Shown here piece after piece: positions 7,322 to 15,851 of a stretch of DNA of 64,000 nt (position 1 is its first letter; every line of letters begins with the position of its first letter). Below the pieces are notes generated by a model. The model worked only from the letters and a program-made list of their open reading frames with translations. It had not been told where the DNA came from and searched no databases. The translations under genes and the position numbers were made by a program. The stretch is from Brevundimonas pishanensis (GTDB lineage: Bacteria; Pseudomonadota; Alphaproteobacteria; Caulobacterales; Caulobacteraceae), in the NCBI RefSeq assembly GCF_022750635.1, contig NZ_JAJKBG010000001.1:62001-126000 (forward strand). The letters run 5' to 3'.

Positions 7322-8974
7322 CTAGTTGGCCCAGACGACATATTGGTCGCTAGGTTCCAGCCTTTGGCGTGAGGACTTATCCAGCGGCACAGGTGCATCG
7401 ACCATGGACGGCCACAGAGCGGCGGCCTGTTGCTGGTCGTGGATTTGCAGGAGGGTCGTCAGATAGTCGACGACGTCGCGCCGTGTACTGGCCAGATTGC
7501 GGGTCTCGCCCGGATCGTCTTCCAGATTATGCAGCCAAATCCGCCTCGGCGACTGCTGGGTCTGAAGCTTCCATTTGCCGGATCGAACAGCACGGTATCC
7601 GCCGTTTCGCCAGTACAGCGCCTCGTGAGCCGACTTGGCGCTTTGCCCCTTGAGGAAGGGCGTCAGGTCCACACCGTCAATGATCCGGTCTGTCGGAGTG
7701 CTGGCACCCGCCACTGCCGCCACTGTTGCGAAGAGATCAAGATGCGAGACCGGCTGCGCGACCTGCCCTCGCCCATAGCCGGACGGCCAGCGCACGAACA
7801 TGGGAACGCGGATACCCCCGTCAAAGAAGGTCATCTTCCATCCGCGATAAGGTGCGTTCAGCCCCTCGATCCCGACGTGCGCTGTGCCGCCATTGTCGCT
7901 GGTGAAAACCACCAGCGTATTGTCATCCAGCCCCTGATCCTTGAGCGCCTGCATAATACGCCCGACCCCGCGATCCAGAGCCACAATCATCGCGGCGTAG
8001 ACCCTCTCGTTATGGTCCTTGATGTGGTCCAGAGCCTGATAGTCGGCAGCCAGCGCCTGCAGCGGCGTGTGCGGGGCGTTGTAGGCCACATATAAAAACA
8101 GCGGGCGGTTGCGGTTGGCGTCGATCACCTTGACGGCCTGATCCGTCAGATAGTCGGTCATATAGCCGTGCGGACGAAACGGCGCGGAGCCGTTGTACTG
8201 AACACTGAACGGCATGTTGGCCCATAGGAATTTGTCCGTGGGATCATAGTTCAGGCGCGCGTTCACCACGCCGTCCGTGTCCGGCAGGGCATATTTCTGG
8301 GCCGCCGCCATGAAACCGAGGCTTTCGTTAAAGCCCTGATCCTCTGGACGCATCCCCTTGGCCGCCCCCAAAGCCCACTTGCCGAGGTGAACTGTGTGAT
8401 AGCCGCGTCCCGCCAGAACTTCGGCCATGGTGACCTCGTCAGCGGGCATTCCCATGTCTTTCAGACGCGGCGCACCACGCGCCCGATCCGAATGATAGGT
8501 CCACTTCGAGGATTGATCGCGCTGGCCGCGTACCACCATGCGGGACATCAGGGCCGGCACGGGCGTCGATTCAAATCCAAACCTTTGCGGGTATCGTCCC
8601 GTCATCAATCCTGCGCGTGACGGACCGCTGCTGGCGTGGGTGGCATAGGCGGATTGCAGGATCACACCCTCATGGGCGATGACGTCGATATTGGGCGTTT
8701 TGACGGTACCGCTTCCCCGACCGCCGCCGTTCAGACTTATATCGTTGAACCCCAGATCATCGGCGACAATCAGCACGATATTGGGCGGCCGCTCAGCAGG
8801 GGCGGCCAAAGCAACCTGCGGACCGCGTTCCCATTCCACCGAACGCGGTGGCCCAACCTTGGGTGCACGCCAACCCGCCCAGTGCAGCAGGACCGTATCG
8901 CGCGCCAGCCAGCCACCAAGCAACAACGCCGCGAGGATACCGAGGGCAGCCCATCCGATAATGCTCAGTCTCAC
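7322..8974 (-). CDS. Sulfatase, serine type, membrane-anchored
   Basis: A 550-residue alkaline-phosphatase-superfamily hydrolase. Translation is placed at GTG 8974 because GGGGA lies five bases before it; a TTG six codons upstream is the alternative. One N-terminal membrane segment (about residues 3-25) exports the rest. The sulfatase core is clear: NIVLIVADDLG (metal Asp pair), SSGPSRAGLMTGRYP (active-site signature), HLGKWALG, FTSDNGGTAH (metal ligands) and a C-terminal LHNLEDDPGETRNLA block. The residue that should become formylglycine is Ser116 (S-G-P-S-R), not Cys, which in known enzymes needs a radical-SAM maturase; none is in this window. The substrate is unknown. Confidence 0.88.
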   Translation of the reverse strand: MRLSIIGWAALGILAALLLGGWLARDTVLLHWAGWRAPKVGPPRSVEWERGPQVALAAPAERPPNIVLIVADDLGFNDISLNGGGRGSGTVKTPNIDVIAHEGVILQSAYATHASSGPSRAGLMTGRYPQRFGFESTPVPALMSRMVVRGQRDQSSKWTYHSDRARGAPRLKDMGMPADEVTMAEVLAGRGYHTVHLGKWALGAAKGMRPEDQGFNESLGFMAAAQKYALPDTDGVVNARLNYDPTDKFLWANMPFSVQYNGSAPFRPHGYMTDYLTDQAVKVIDANRNRPLFLYVAYNAPHTPLQALAADYQALDHIKDHNERVYAAMIVALDRGVGRIMQALKDQGLDDNTLVVFTSDNGGTAHVGIEGLNAPYRGWKMTFFDGGIRVPMFVRWPSGYGRGQVAQPVSHLDLFATVAAVAGASTPTDRIIDGVDLTPFLKGQSAKSAHEALYWRNGGYRAVRSGKWKLQTQQSPRRIWLHNLEDDPGETRNLASTRRDVVDYLTTLLQIHDQQQAAALWPSMVDAPVPLDKSSRQRLEPSDQYVVWAN

Positions 8975-9106
8975 CCGTTCCCCGCCGATCAAGTGAAATA
9001 CCTGCGTTCTGTTTAATAAGGAACTGTAGCGCCAGAATCCGCAAGCTAAGAGCGTGCGTTTGGTGTGTACTGCCCTCGAAAAAACGGGGCCAAACCGGGG
9101 AGACGG

Positions 9107-10711
9107 ATGTCCAACGACGCCTATGACTATGTAATCGTTGGGGCCGGGTCGGCAGGATGTGTGCTGGCCGAGCGTTTAAGCCGCGATCCGTCGATCAGCG
9201 TGGTCTTGTTGGAAGCCGGCGGCGACGACCGGAGCTTTCTGGTGCAGGCCCCGCTGTTGATGGGTCAGGCCATGGCCTCCAAGACCCTCGACTGGCATCA
9301 TTACACGGCCCCGCAGAAGGAACTGAACGACCGCCGCCTGTTTTGGCCCCGCGGGAAAGTTCTGGGGGGCTCCAGCTCCATTAACGCCATGCATTATGTC
9401 AGGGGCGCGGCGCAGAACTATGATGAATGGCGCGACGCCTATGGGGCCGAAGGCTGGGGCTGGGATCAGGTGCTGCCCGCATTCAAGCAGGTGCAGGGAC
9501 GTGTCGGCCCGATCAGCGACCTGCACGGCTGCGACGGGCCCCTGTCGGTTCAGGATATCAAGCCTCTTAACCCCTTGACCGAAGCCTTCTTCGAGGCCTG
9601 TGCCGACATGGATGTCCCTCGTATTGAGGACATGAATGGTCCGGAACAATATGGATGCAGTCCCTATCAGGTAACGCAAAAAGGGACCCGCCGGTGCAGC
9701 GCCGCCGTGGCCTATCTGCACCCTGCATTGGCGCGGCCCAATCTTCGCGTGATTACCCATGCCCTTGCCAGCAAGGTTCTGCTGGAGGGCAACCGCGCAA
9801 CCGGCGTCGAATACCGCCAAGGCAAAGAGGCACAGTGCGTCTTTGCAAGGCGCGAAGTCATCCTCAGCGGCGGCGCGATCAATACTCCCCAGCTGTTGCA
9901 ACTGTCGGGCATCGGCGACGCCAACTGGCTTCGGGAAGCAGGCGTTGCTCCGGCAATCGACCTGCCAGGTGTGGGACGCAACCTGCAAGACCATCTGGAC
10001 ATATTGGGTAAGATCGAGACGCGTAGCACGACCTCGCTGGGCATCTCGCCGGCCACGGCGTTCTCGTGGGCACGCAGCGTGCTCGACTTTATTGCCGACA
10101 AACCGGGCTTGCTGAGCACCAATCCGGTTCAGGGTGGCGCATTCCTGAAATCGTCACGCGCTGGCGACCTGCCTGATCTGCAATTCGCCTTTATCCCCGC
10201 CAAGGTCGCCCCGCATGGAGCACGCTTGCCGTTCGGTCACGGGGCCTCGCTGCACGTGTGCCACCTTTACCCCAAGAGCCGCGGCGAGATACGCATCACC
10301 TCTGCCGATCCAGCCCAACATCCCCATATCGACCCTAACTATCTGTCCGATCCTGAAGACATGGAGGTCATGATCGACGGGATGCAGGCGGCGCGTGACG
10401 TCCTGATGCACACGGCCTTTGATTTCGACCGAAAGCACGAAATCTGGCCAGATCCAGCCTACCGGACCCGCAGCCAACTGGCCGACGACCTGCGCGCACG
10501 CGCCGAGACGCTATATCATCCTGTGGGAACATGCCGCATGGGGACAGGCGAGCTGTCGGTCGTCGACCCGCAGCTAAAGGTTTACGGTGTCCCTAATCTT
10601 CGGGTGGTCGATGCGTCCGTGATGCCGCGCCTGATCGGCGGCAACACCAACGCCCCGACGATGATGATCGCCACACGGGCCGCTGATATGATTTTGGACA
10701 GCAGGGACTGA
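9107..10711 (+). CDS. GMC-family FAD-dependent oxidoreductase (choline dehydrogenase-like)
   Basis: The ATG at 9107 follows GGGGAGA by four bases and gives a 534-residue protein starting right before the FAD Rossmann motif DYVIVGAGSAGC. Other GMC blocks are GKVLGGSSSINAM (second FAD motif), GAINTPQLLQLSGIG and the C-terminal YHPVGTCRMG with the catalytic His and GGNTNAPTMMIA. Such enzymes oxidise primary alcohols to aldehydes; BetA is the best-known relative, but betaine genes are absent. The next gene, five bases downstream, is an aldehyde dehydrogenase, so the pair likely carries an alcohol to its acid. Confidence 0.92.
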   Translation: MSNDAYDYVIVGAGSAGCVLAERLSRDPSISVVLLEAGGDDRSFLVQAPLLMGQAMASKTLDWHHYTAPQKELNDRRLFWPRGKVLGGSSSINAMHYVRGAAQNYDEWRDAYGAEGWGWDQVLPAFKQVQGRVGPISDLHGCDGPLSVQDIKPLNPLTEAFFEACADMDVPRIEDMNGPEQYGCSPYQVTQKGTRRCSAAVAYLHPALARPNLRVITHALASKVLLEGNRATGVEYRQGKEAQCVFARREVILSGGAINTPQLLQLSGIGDANWLREAGVAPAIDLPGVGRNLQDHLDILGKIETRSTTSLGISPATAFSWARSVLDFIADKPGLLSTNPVQGGAFLKSSRAGDLPDLQFAFIPAKVAPHGARLPFGHGASLHVCHLYPKSRGEIRITSADPAQHPHIDPNYLSDPEDMEVMIDGMQAARDVLMHTAFDFDRKHEIWPDPAYRTRSQLADDLRARAETLYHPVGTCRMGTGELSVVDPQLKVYGVPNLRVVDASVMPRLIGGNTNAPTMMIATRAADMILDSRD

Positions 10712-10716
10712 TAGCC

Positions 10717-12120
10717 ATGACCGACCTGAACGCCCTTCTGGAAAGCCAGCGCAGCGCCTTCTTGCAACAGCCCAACCGTTCCGTGGCGGATCGTCGAGAC
10801 GATCTTAAAAAGATCGAACGGCTCATGCTTGACCAGCAGGCGTGGGTGGACGCCATAAGCGCCGACTTCGGCCAGCGTTCCCCCATCGAGACGCGCCTTC
10901 TAGAGCTGTCTCTCGTACTACGCGGCACCCGTGACATGCGCCGCAAGGTGGCGCGCTGGATGAAGCCCGAGTGCGTGCCTACGCCCCTGCTGGCCCAGCC
11001 CGGACGCTCTTATGTAAGGCGTGATCCCAAGGGCGTCGTCGGGATTGTTTCGCCCTGGAACTACCCTGTGCAACTGGCGCTGCTGCCGCTGGCAACGGCG
11101 TTGGCAGCGGGCAATCGCGCCATCATCAAACCCTCGGAACTGACGCCCAATACTAACGATCTGATGACCCGCCTTTTGGCCCAGGTCTTTCCTGCCGATC
11201 AGGTTAGCGTCGTCCAGGGGGGCCCCGATTTGGCAGAAGCTTTCTGCGCCCTGCCCTTCGATCATCTGTTCTACACCGGCTCCACCCGCGTGGGACGAAG
11301 CGTGGCCGCCGCTGCGGGCCAGAACCTTGTGCCCGTCACCCTGGAGCTAGGCGGCAAGTCTCCGGCCATCGTCAGCGCCACCTATCCGGTTGCCGACGCA
11401 GCGCACTCTATTGCCTGGGGCCGCTTCCTGAACGCAGGACAGACCTGCGTGGCCGTAGATACCGCTATCGCCATCGGAAGCCCTGAGCGAGCCCGTGCCC
11501 TGGGGCAGGCGGTCGCCCAAAAGGTCCAGACCTTCTACCCCGACTTTGCGAACAATCCGGACTATTCGACGGTGATTGCCGGACAGCACTATGCCCGTCT
11601 TGAATCCATGGTCGATGAAGCCCGCGCCGCTGGTGTCGAGGTCCTTCAGCCTGAGCACAACTCCGATGACGTGCGCCAGTCGCGCAAATTCCCTCCGACG
11701 ATCGTCATCAATCCTCCGGAACATCTACGCCTGATGCGCGAGGAGATCTTCGGGCCGGTTCTGCCGGTCATCGCCAAGCCGGACATCCAGTCCAGCGTGG
11801 ATTATGTGAACGCTCATGACCGCCCGCTGGCTCTTTATGTGTTCTCGGATCATTCATCCGAGATCGAGCACGTGCTGGATCACACCCACTCGGGCGGGGT
11901 CACCATCAATGGTGCGATGCTGCATCTGGCCAACGACCATCTGCCCTTTGGCGGCAACGGGCCGAGCGGTCAGGGGGCCTATCACGGCAAATACGGTTTT
12001 GACGAACTGACCCACCCGCGCGCCGTTTTCCGGTCGGGTCGGTGGCATTCCACACGGCTGGTGGCCCCGCCTTATGGCAAGCGGGCCGAACAGATTACGG
12101 GAATGGCTTTCAAGCTCTAA
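10717..12120 (+). CDS. Coniferyl aldehyde dehydrogenase-like aldehyde dehydrogenase
   Basis: The 467-residue NAD(P)-dependent aldehyde dehydrogenase has the catalytic Glu in LELGGKSPAIV, the catalytic Cys in FLNAGQTCVAVD and the cofactor block GIVSPWNYPVQL. Its length and C-terminal GRWHSTRLVAPPYGK are typical of the short coniferyl aldehyde dehydrogenase (CalB) class rather than betaine or succinate-semialdehyde enzymes. It would oxidise the aldehyde made by the upstream GMC oxidoreductase, to which it is linked by a 5-bp gap. A TetR gene converges on its 3' end and is the obvious candidate regulator. The true substrate (aromatic or aliphatic) is not fixed by sequence. Confidence 0.88.
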   Translation: MTDLNALLESQRSAFLQQPNRSVADRRDDLKKIERLMLDQQAWVDAISADFGQRSPIETRLLELSLVLRGTRDMRRKVARWMKPECVPTPLLAQPGRSYVRRDPKGVVGIVSPWNYPVQLALLPLATALAAGNRAIIKPSELTPNTNDLMTRLLAQVFPADQVSVVQGGPDLAEAFCALPFDHLFYTGSTRVGRSVAAAAGQNLVPVTLELGGKSPAIVSATYPVADAAHSIAWGRFLNAGQTCVAVDTAIAIGSPERARALGQAVAQKVQTFYPDFANNPDYSTVIAGQHYARLESMVDEARAAGVEVLQPEHNSDDVRQSRKFPPTIVINPPEHLRLMREEIFGPVLPVIAKPDIQSSVDYVNAHDRPLALYVFSDHSSEIEHVLDHTHSGGVTINGAMLHLANDHLPFGGNGPSGQGAYHGKYGFDELTHPRAVFRSGRWHSTRLVAPPYGKRAEQITGMAFKL

Positions 12121-12137
12121 GGCTCGAGCGCTGGCCC

Positions 12138-12770
12138 TCAGGTCTTGGAGGATTGCGTGAGCGCTACCGCCAGCACGCCTCGCATCATGGTGCGCACCAC
12201 TTCGCGCGCCACCTCGACCGGCACGCTTTGCTCACGGCGCAAACCTTGCCACGTCGCCCAGCTGGTGGCGGAGACCATGGCCGAGACGAACAGACCTGAT
12301 CTGTCGTCGGGCATGTCCTTGAAATACTCGGCGAACAGGTTCTCGACGATCATGCGGTGCACCGCATCGTCCCCCTGCATCAGTTCGTACAGAACCGGAT
12401 AATCGCGGGCCAGATGCATGGCCGCGCTGCGCACCGGCATGACATATTCGTAGAGGTCGGTAGCACGCTCGGAAAAAGCCACGACGCGCTCTTCCATGCT
12501 CCACTGTGAGGGATCACGGCGGGGGAAGCGGCGGAACGCCTCTTCGCGCTGGATCTGGTAGGCCGCCGTCAGCAGCTCGCTCACATCCGAATAGTGACGG
12601 AAAACTGAGCGGCGCGACACGCCTGCACGATCGGCGACGGCATCCGTCGTCGGCATAGCCCCGGTTTCACGCACCAGTTCCAGCATCGCCATCGCAATCA
12701 CGGCGCGGCTGCGCTCGCTGCGAAGATGGCGGCCGTCCGGCATTTGCTTGGCCTGCGTTTCGTGCTGCAT
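12138..12770 (-). CDS. TetR-family transcriptional regulator
   Basis: A protein of about 210 residues with an N-terminal TetR DNA-binding domain: the helix-turn-helix reads AVADRAGVSRRSVFRHYSD at about residues 42-60, and the remainder is a helical ligand domain. The start is uncertain: ATG 12770 is used here, but ATG 12743, which has GCAGG ten bases upstream, would give a 201-residue protein that still contains the whole domain. It converges on the GMC/aldehyde dehydrogenase pair (17 bp apart) and may repress it. Upstream lies a hairpin with a minus-strand T tract (12846-12892) that could attenuate its expression. Confidence 0.88.
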   Translation of the reverse strand: MQHETQAKQMPDGRHLRSERSRAVIAMAMLELVRETGAMPTTDAVADRAGVSRRSVFRHYSDVSELLTAAYQIQREEAFRRFPRRDPSQWSMEERVVAFSERATDLYEYVMPVRSAAMHLARDYPVLYELMQGDDAVHRMIVENLFAEYFKDMPDDRSGLFVSAMVSATSWATWQGLRREQSVPVEVAREVVRTMMRGVLAVALTQSSKT

Positions 12771-12845
12771 TTTCAAACCAGTACTAAGTTACCGAAGCCA
12801 AAGTCGTCCCACTGAGCATCCTCGCGCGAACGCACAGGCTGCCGA

Positions 12846-12892
12846 TAAAAACCCCTCGCAGATGATGGACAGGACCATCTTCGGACGAGGGG
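12846..12892 (-). terminator. Terminator-like hairpin upstream of tetR
   Basis: CCCCTCG (12852-12858) pairs with CGAGGGG (12886-12892), and inner partial pairing joins AGATGATGG and CCATCT. On the minus strand the stem is followed by TTTTTATC, the form of an intrinsic terminator. No minus-strand gene lies directly upstream. Confidence 0.55.
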
Positions 12893-12984
12893 ATCGATAC
12901 GCGCCGGGAAATGACAGGCTCACTGCTGATTTACTGCGCAATTGAGTCAGCCATTTCCAGCGATATTGCTACCTCTACGGGTTA

Positions 12985-13113
12985 TTACGTAAACCTATAA
13001 GGGCATATCAAGAGTCACATTGGGCCAGCCGCCGGATATTTACGATTAAAAAAGCGTCAAATTCCCGAGTTTGCGCCCGATTGTCGCAAGTATTTGAGCT
13101 TTACGTTACGTAA
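12985..13113. promoter_or_regulatory. Paired TTACGTAA palindromes
   Basis: Perfect 8-bp palindromes at 12985-12992 and 13106-13113, 121 bp apart. The second is preceded by an overlapping half copy (TTACGT at 13101). They lie 71 bp and further before the exported protein gene and may be operator sites for an unknown regulator. Confidence 0.35.
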
Positions 13114-13183
13114 GAGGAAGGCGTTGTTTTTATATTCAGAAATCTTAGTCACTAATAACATCTTCGAAAACTAATCGGAGTTC

Positions 13184-13606
13184 ATGACAGTAATGAAACC
13201 TATAGCTGTTATGGCCGCGCTTATAGTTGCAACTTGTCCCGCGACCTCAGCCGTTTCACAGTCGAGCCTCGGCTGGGGCTCGGGCGAGCAACTGCTTGAT
13301 GAATACGTCGCCTATATCGGGCGCAACGATGTGCGATCGTCCGAAGGCGTCCGCCTGACCGAGGCCTGGCAAGTGATCCGCCAGGACCGCGCCAACTACC
13401 ACCGCTTCAACATTCGTGATCGCGGAGATCAGGGCGACGGCTTCTTCGCCAACGCCAACAATCGCGCCGCTATGGAGCGCATGGTCCGCGACGGACGCAT
13501 GTCCCACAGCGCCGCCCGCGCCGTCGTTCAGGGCGATGTCTGGATCAAAGTGCGCATCTACGGTCGAAACGGTCGCGGTCAAAGCGTCGAAGTCACCGTC
13601 AACTGA
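13184..13606 (+). CDS. Small exported protein of unknown function
   Basis: A 140-residue precursor with a clear Sec signal peptide (hydrophobic stretch in the first 25 residues, cleavage probably after AVSQ). The mature part is polar, with repeated Arg/Asn/Gly-rich segments ([29 protein letters not shown]). I recognise no family. Two starts are possible: ATG 13184 has GGAG only three bases away, ATG 13193 has it twelve bases away. An AT-rich promoter with two TTACGTAA palindromes lies upstream and a convergent tRNA-Arg lies downstream. Confidence 0.7.
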   Translation: MTVMKPIAVMAALIVATCPATSAVSQSSLGWGSGEQLLDEYVAYIGRNDVRSSEGVRLTEAWQVIRQDRANYHRFNIRDRGDQGDGFFANANNRAAMERMVRDGRMSHSAARAVVQGDVWIKVRIYGRNGRGQSVEVTVN

Positions 13607-13654
13607 CGGCGGCTTGGGCGTACCGACACCACGACAAACTCATTTGCGAAGAAA

Positions 13655-13731
13655 TGGCGCACCCGACAGGATTCGAACCTGTGGCCTTTGCCTTCGGAGG
13701 GCAACGCTCTATCCAGCTGAGCTACGGGTGC
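13655..13731 (-). tRNA. tRNA-Arg (anticodon CCG)
   Basis: The 77-nt cloverleaf on the minus strand has acceptor GCACCCG/CGGGTGC, G discriminator, encoded CCA, D arm identical to that of the tRNA at 6602, anticodon stem TTGCC/GGCAA with loop CTCCGAA (anticodon CCG) and T loop TTCGAAT. It reads CGG codons. Confidence 0.97.
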
Positions 13732-13829
13732 GGCTTCGGCGCGAGGCCGGAATGGCGGGTGTTACAGCAAGGCGGGGGCGGCCTCAACCCTGAACGTGAA
13801 GCCTGCCATTCGCCCTGTGCATCAACCGC

Positions 13830-14618
13830 TTACTGGGCGGTCATACCGCCGTCGATTTTGAATTCAGAACCGGTGACAAAACGGCTCTCGTCCGAGGCGA
13901 GATAGAGCACGCAATAGGCCACATCGTCAGGATCGCCGATCCGCTTGAGCGGGATACCGCGCGCCAGCCTGTCGTGCGCCACCTCGGCCGAGCCGCCTGC
14001 CATTGCGATGAACGGATCAAGGATGGGCGTATTGATGAACACCGGGTGCACCGAGTTAGCGCGCACGGTTCCACCGGCCTTGGCGCATTCCAGCGCGACC
14101 GTCTTGGTATAGAGCCAGACGGCAGCCTTGGTCGCGTTGTAAGCGCCCATGCCCGGCGCTGCGGCCAACCCTGCGATGGACGAGATATTGATGATGCTCG
14201 CCGACGGCGCAGCCTTCAGGTGAGGCAAGGCATGCTTACAGCCCAGCATGACGGACTCGATATTGACGGCCTGGACCTTGCGCCAGTTTTCAAGCGTGTC
14301 CTGTTCGGCGAAAACAAGCTGACCGCCAATTCCGGCGTTGTTCACCAGCACCGACAGCCCGCCCATATCGGCAGCAGCAGCGGCAACAACAGTTTGCCAG
14401 TCCGCCTCGCTGGTCACGTCGTGCTTGTAGGCAAAAGCACTGCCGGGGAAGCGGGCATTCAACTCATCGGCCAGTGCGCGGACACCCTCGAGGTCCAGGT
14501 CGCTGAGGGCCACCTTTGCTCCTTCCTCCACCAACCGGCGAGCCATGGCTTGACCCAGCCCGCCTGCGGCTCCGGTGATGAGGGCTGCCTTGCCCTCGAC
14601 GCGGCCCCGACGGCTCAT
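13830..14618 (-). CDS. Short-chain dehydrogenase/reductase (SDR)
   Basis: The 262-residue classical SDR has the cofactor motif [12 protein letters not shown] at about residues 13-24, an acidic LSDLDLEG at the end of beta-2 that favours NAD over NADP, NNAGIGG, the catalytic Ser block INISSIAG and the active site YNATK. Its C-terminus has the usual [13 protein letters not shown]. It is closest in style to hydroxysteroid and cyclopentanol dehydrogenases, but the substrate is not predictable. The start overlaps the stop of phhB by four bases (ATGA), so the two genes are translationally coupled. Confidence 0.9.
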   Translation of the reverse strand: MSRRGRVEGKAALITGAAGGLGQAMARRLVEEGAKVALSDLDLEGVRALADELNARFPGSAFAYKHDVTSEADWQTVVAAAAADMGGLSVLVNNAGIGGQLVFAEQDTLENWRKVQAVNIESVMLGCKHALPHLKAAPSASIINISSIAGLAAAPGMGAYNATKAAVWLYTKTVALECAKAGGTVRANSVHPVFINTPILDPFIAMAGGSAEVAHDRLARGIPLKRIGDPDDVAYCVLYLASDESRFVTGSEFKIDGGMTAQ

Positions 14619-14920
14619 TTCGCCAGCCCCTTGGCCGCAGCGTCGATAAAGTTCGCCAGTTCGATATCACGCTGGGTGACCCCGCCCGCATCATGCGTGG
14701 TCAGCACAATATCCACGCGATTCCAGACGTTGGACCATTCCGGATGGTGCTGGACAGCTTCGGCCTGAATAGCGACGCGGGTCATGAACCCAAATGCAGC
14801 GTTGAAATCAGCAAACTCCAATACACGGCGAATAGACGGACGGGCGTCATCGGCCTTGTGCCAGTGTGGCAGTCCTGCCAGCGCCGCCTCGACTTCGATT
14901 TGCTGCGGAATATTCGCCAT
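14615..14920 (-). CDS. phhB: Pterin-4a-carbinolamine dehydratase
   Basis: A 101-residue protein starting at ATG 14920, about ten bases after GGGGAG. The family signature is visible: the paired histidines in [16 protein letters not shown] and a later [12 protein letters not shown]. The enzyme dehydrates 4a-hydroxytetrahydrobiopterin to regenerate the cofactor of aromatic amino acid hydroxylases; no such hydroxylase lies in the window. A longer in-frame extension to 15028 exists but has no good ribosome-binding site. It is the first gene of a two-gene unit with the SDR. Confidence 0.9.
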   Translation of the reverse strand: MANIPQQIEVEAALAGLPHWHKADDARPSIRRVLEFADFNAAFGFMTRVAIQAEAVQHHPEWSNVWNRVDIVLTTHDAGGVTQRDIELANFIDAAAKGLAK

Positions 14921-15050
14921 GGAACCGTCTCTCCCCTCGAGGTTTTGCCTAGGCGTAACCCGCCCTACCCACAGCCGACAAGCCACTCCCGTATGCAAAC
15001 ACGCGCATAGGCGGATGACGCGACGCAATACAGGCGCTAAACCCTAGACC

Positions 15051-15851
15051 ATGACCTCCTCAGACGCGGCATCGCCCCGGTTAGAAGCTACCCCCTCGGG
15101 TAAGACATCCTCCTTTGGTTTCCGCGACGTTGACGCGCGCGAAAAGGTAAAGATGGTGCGCGGCGTGTTCGACTCCGTCGCGTCCAACTATGACTTGATG
15201 AACGACCTGATGAGTGCTGGCGTGCACCGCATCTGGAAAGATGCCGCGGCGTCCAAGCTCAATGCCCGTCCGGGTGAAGTCATTCTCGACGTGGCCGGTG
15301 GCACCGGCGACATGGCCCGCCGCTATTCAAAAATGGCCCGCGCGGCACAGGAGCGTCGCGGCGGTGACGACGCCAAGGTCATCGTGCTGGACTACAACGC
15401 CGAGATGATCCTCGCGGGCGTGCACAAGGGCGGCGAGCCGGAAATGGTCTGGAGCGTCGGTGACGCCATGAGCCTGCCGCTGCCGGACGCCTCGGTAGAT
15501 GCCTATTCGATCAGCTTTGGCATTCGTAACGTAGCCGACATTCCTGTCGCCCTGAAGGAAGCCCGCCGTGTGCTGAAGCCCGGTGGCCGCTTCATGTGCC
15601 TGGAGTTCTCGCGCCCGACCACGGCAGTGATGCGCAAGGCCTATGATGCATGGTCGTTCAACGCCATTCCGCGGATCGGCGAACTGGTCGCCAAGGACCG
15701 CGACAGCTATCAGTATCTGGTGGAATCGATCCGTCGCTTCCCTGACCAGAACACCTTCAAGGCCATGATCGAGGACGCCGGTTTCAGCCGCGTGACCGTC
15801 ACCAATCTGACCGGTGGCGTGGCCGCTATTCACCACGGGTGGGCGATCTGA
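15051..15851 (+). CDS. ubiE: Ubiquinone/menaquinone biosynthesis C-methyltransferase
   Basis: The 266-residue SAM-dependent methyltransferase has the UbiE signatures: [17 protein letters not shown] near residue 40, the SAM-binding [16 protein letters not shown] near residue 82, [19 protein letters not shown] and [14 protein letters not shown]. It methylates the demethylated quinone ring in the ubiquinone (and menaquinone, if made) pathway. The last 13 bases overlap the start of ubiB, so the two quinone-synthesis genes are coupled. The N-terminus is about 15 residues longer than in E. coli and of low complexity ([16 protein letters not shown]). Confidence 0.96.
   Translation: MTSSDAASPRLEATPSGKTSSFGFRDVDAREKVKMVRGVFDSVASNYDLMNDLMSAGVHRIWKDAAASKLNARPGEVILDVAGGTGDMARRYSKMARAAQERRGGDDAKVIVLDYNAEMILAGVHKGGEPEMVWSVGDAMSLPLPDASVDAYSISFGIRNVADIPVALKEARRVLKPGGRFMCLEFSRPTTAVMRKAYDAWSFNAIPRIGELVAKDRDSYQYLVESIRRFPDQNTFKAMIEDAGFSRVTVTNLTGGVAAIHHGWAI

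Larger units (their letters stand above)
12771..13183. other. 413-bp non-coding region between tetR and a small exported protein
   Basis: No convincing open frame on either strand. It holds the divergent promoters, the minus-strand terminator-like hairpin at 12846-12892 and two copies of the octamer palindrome TTACGTAA (12985-12992 and 13106-13113, the second extended as TTACGTTACGTAA from 13101). It is clearly more AT-rich than the flanking genes, as expected for promoters. Confidence 0.7.
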
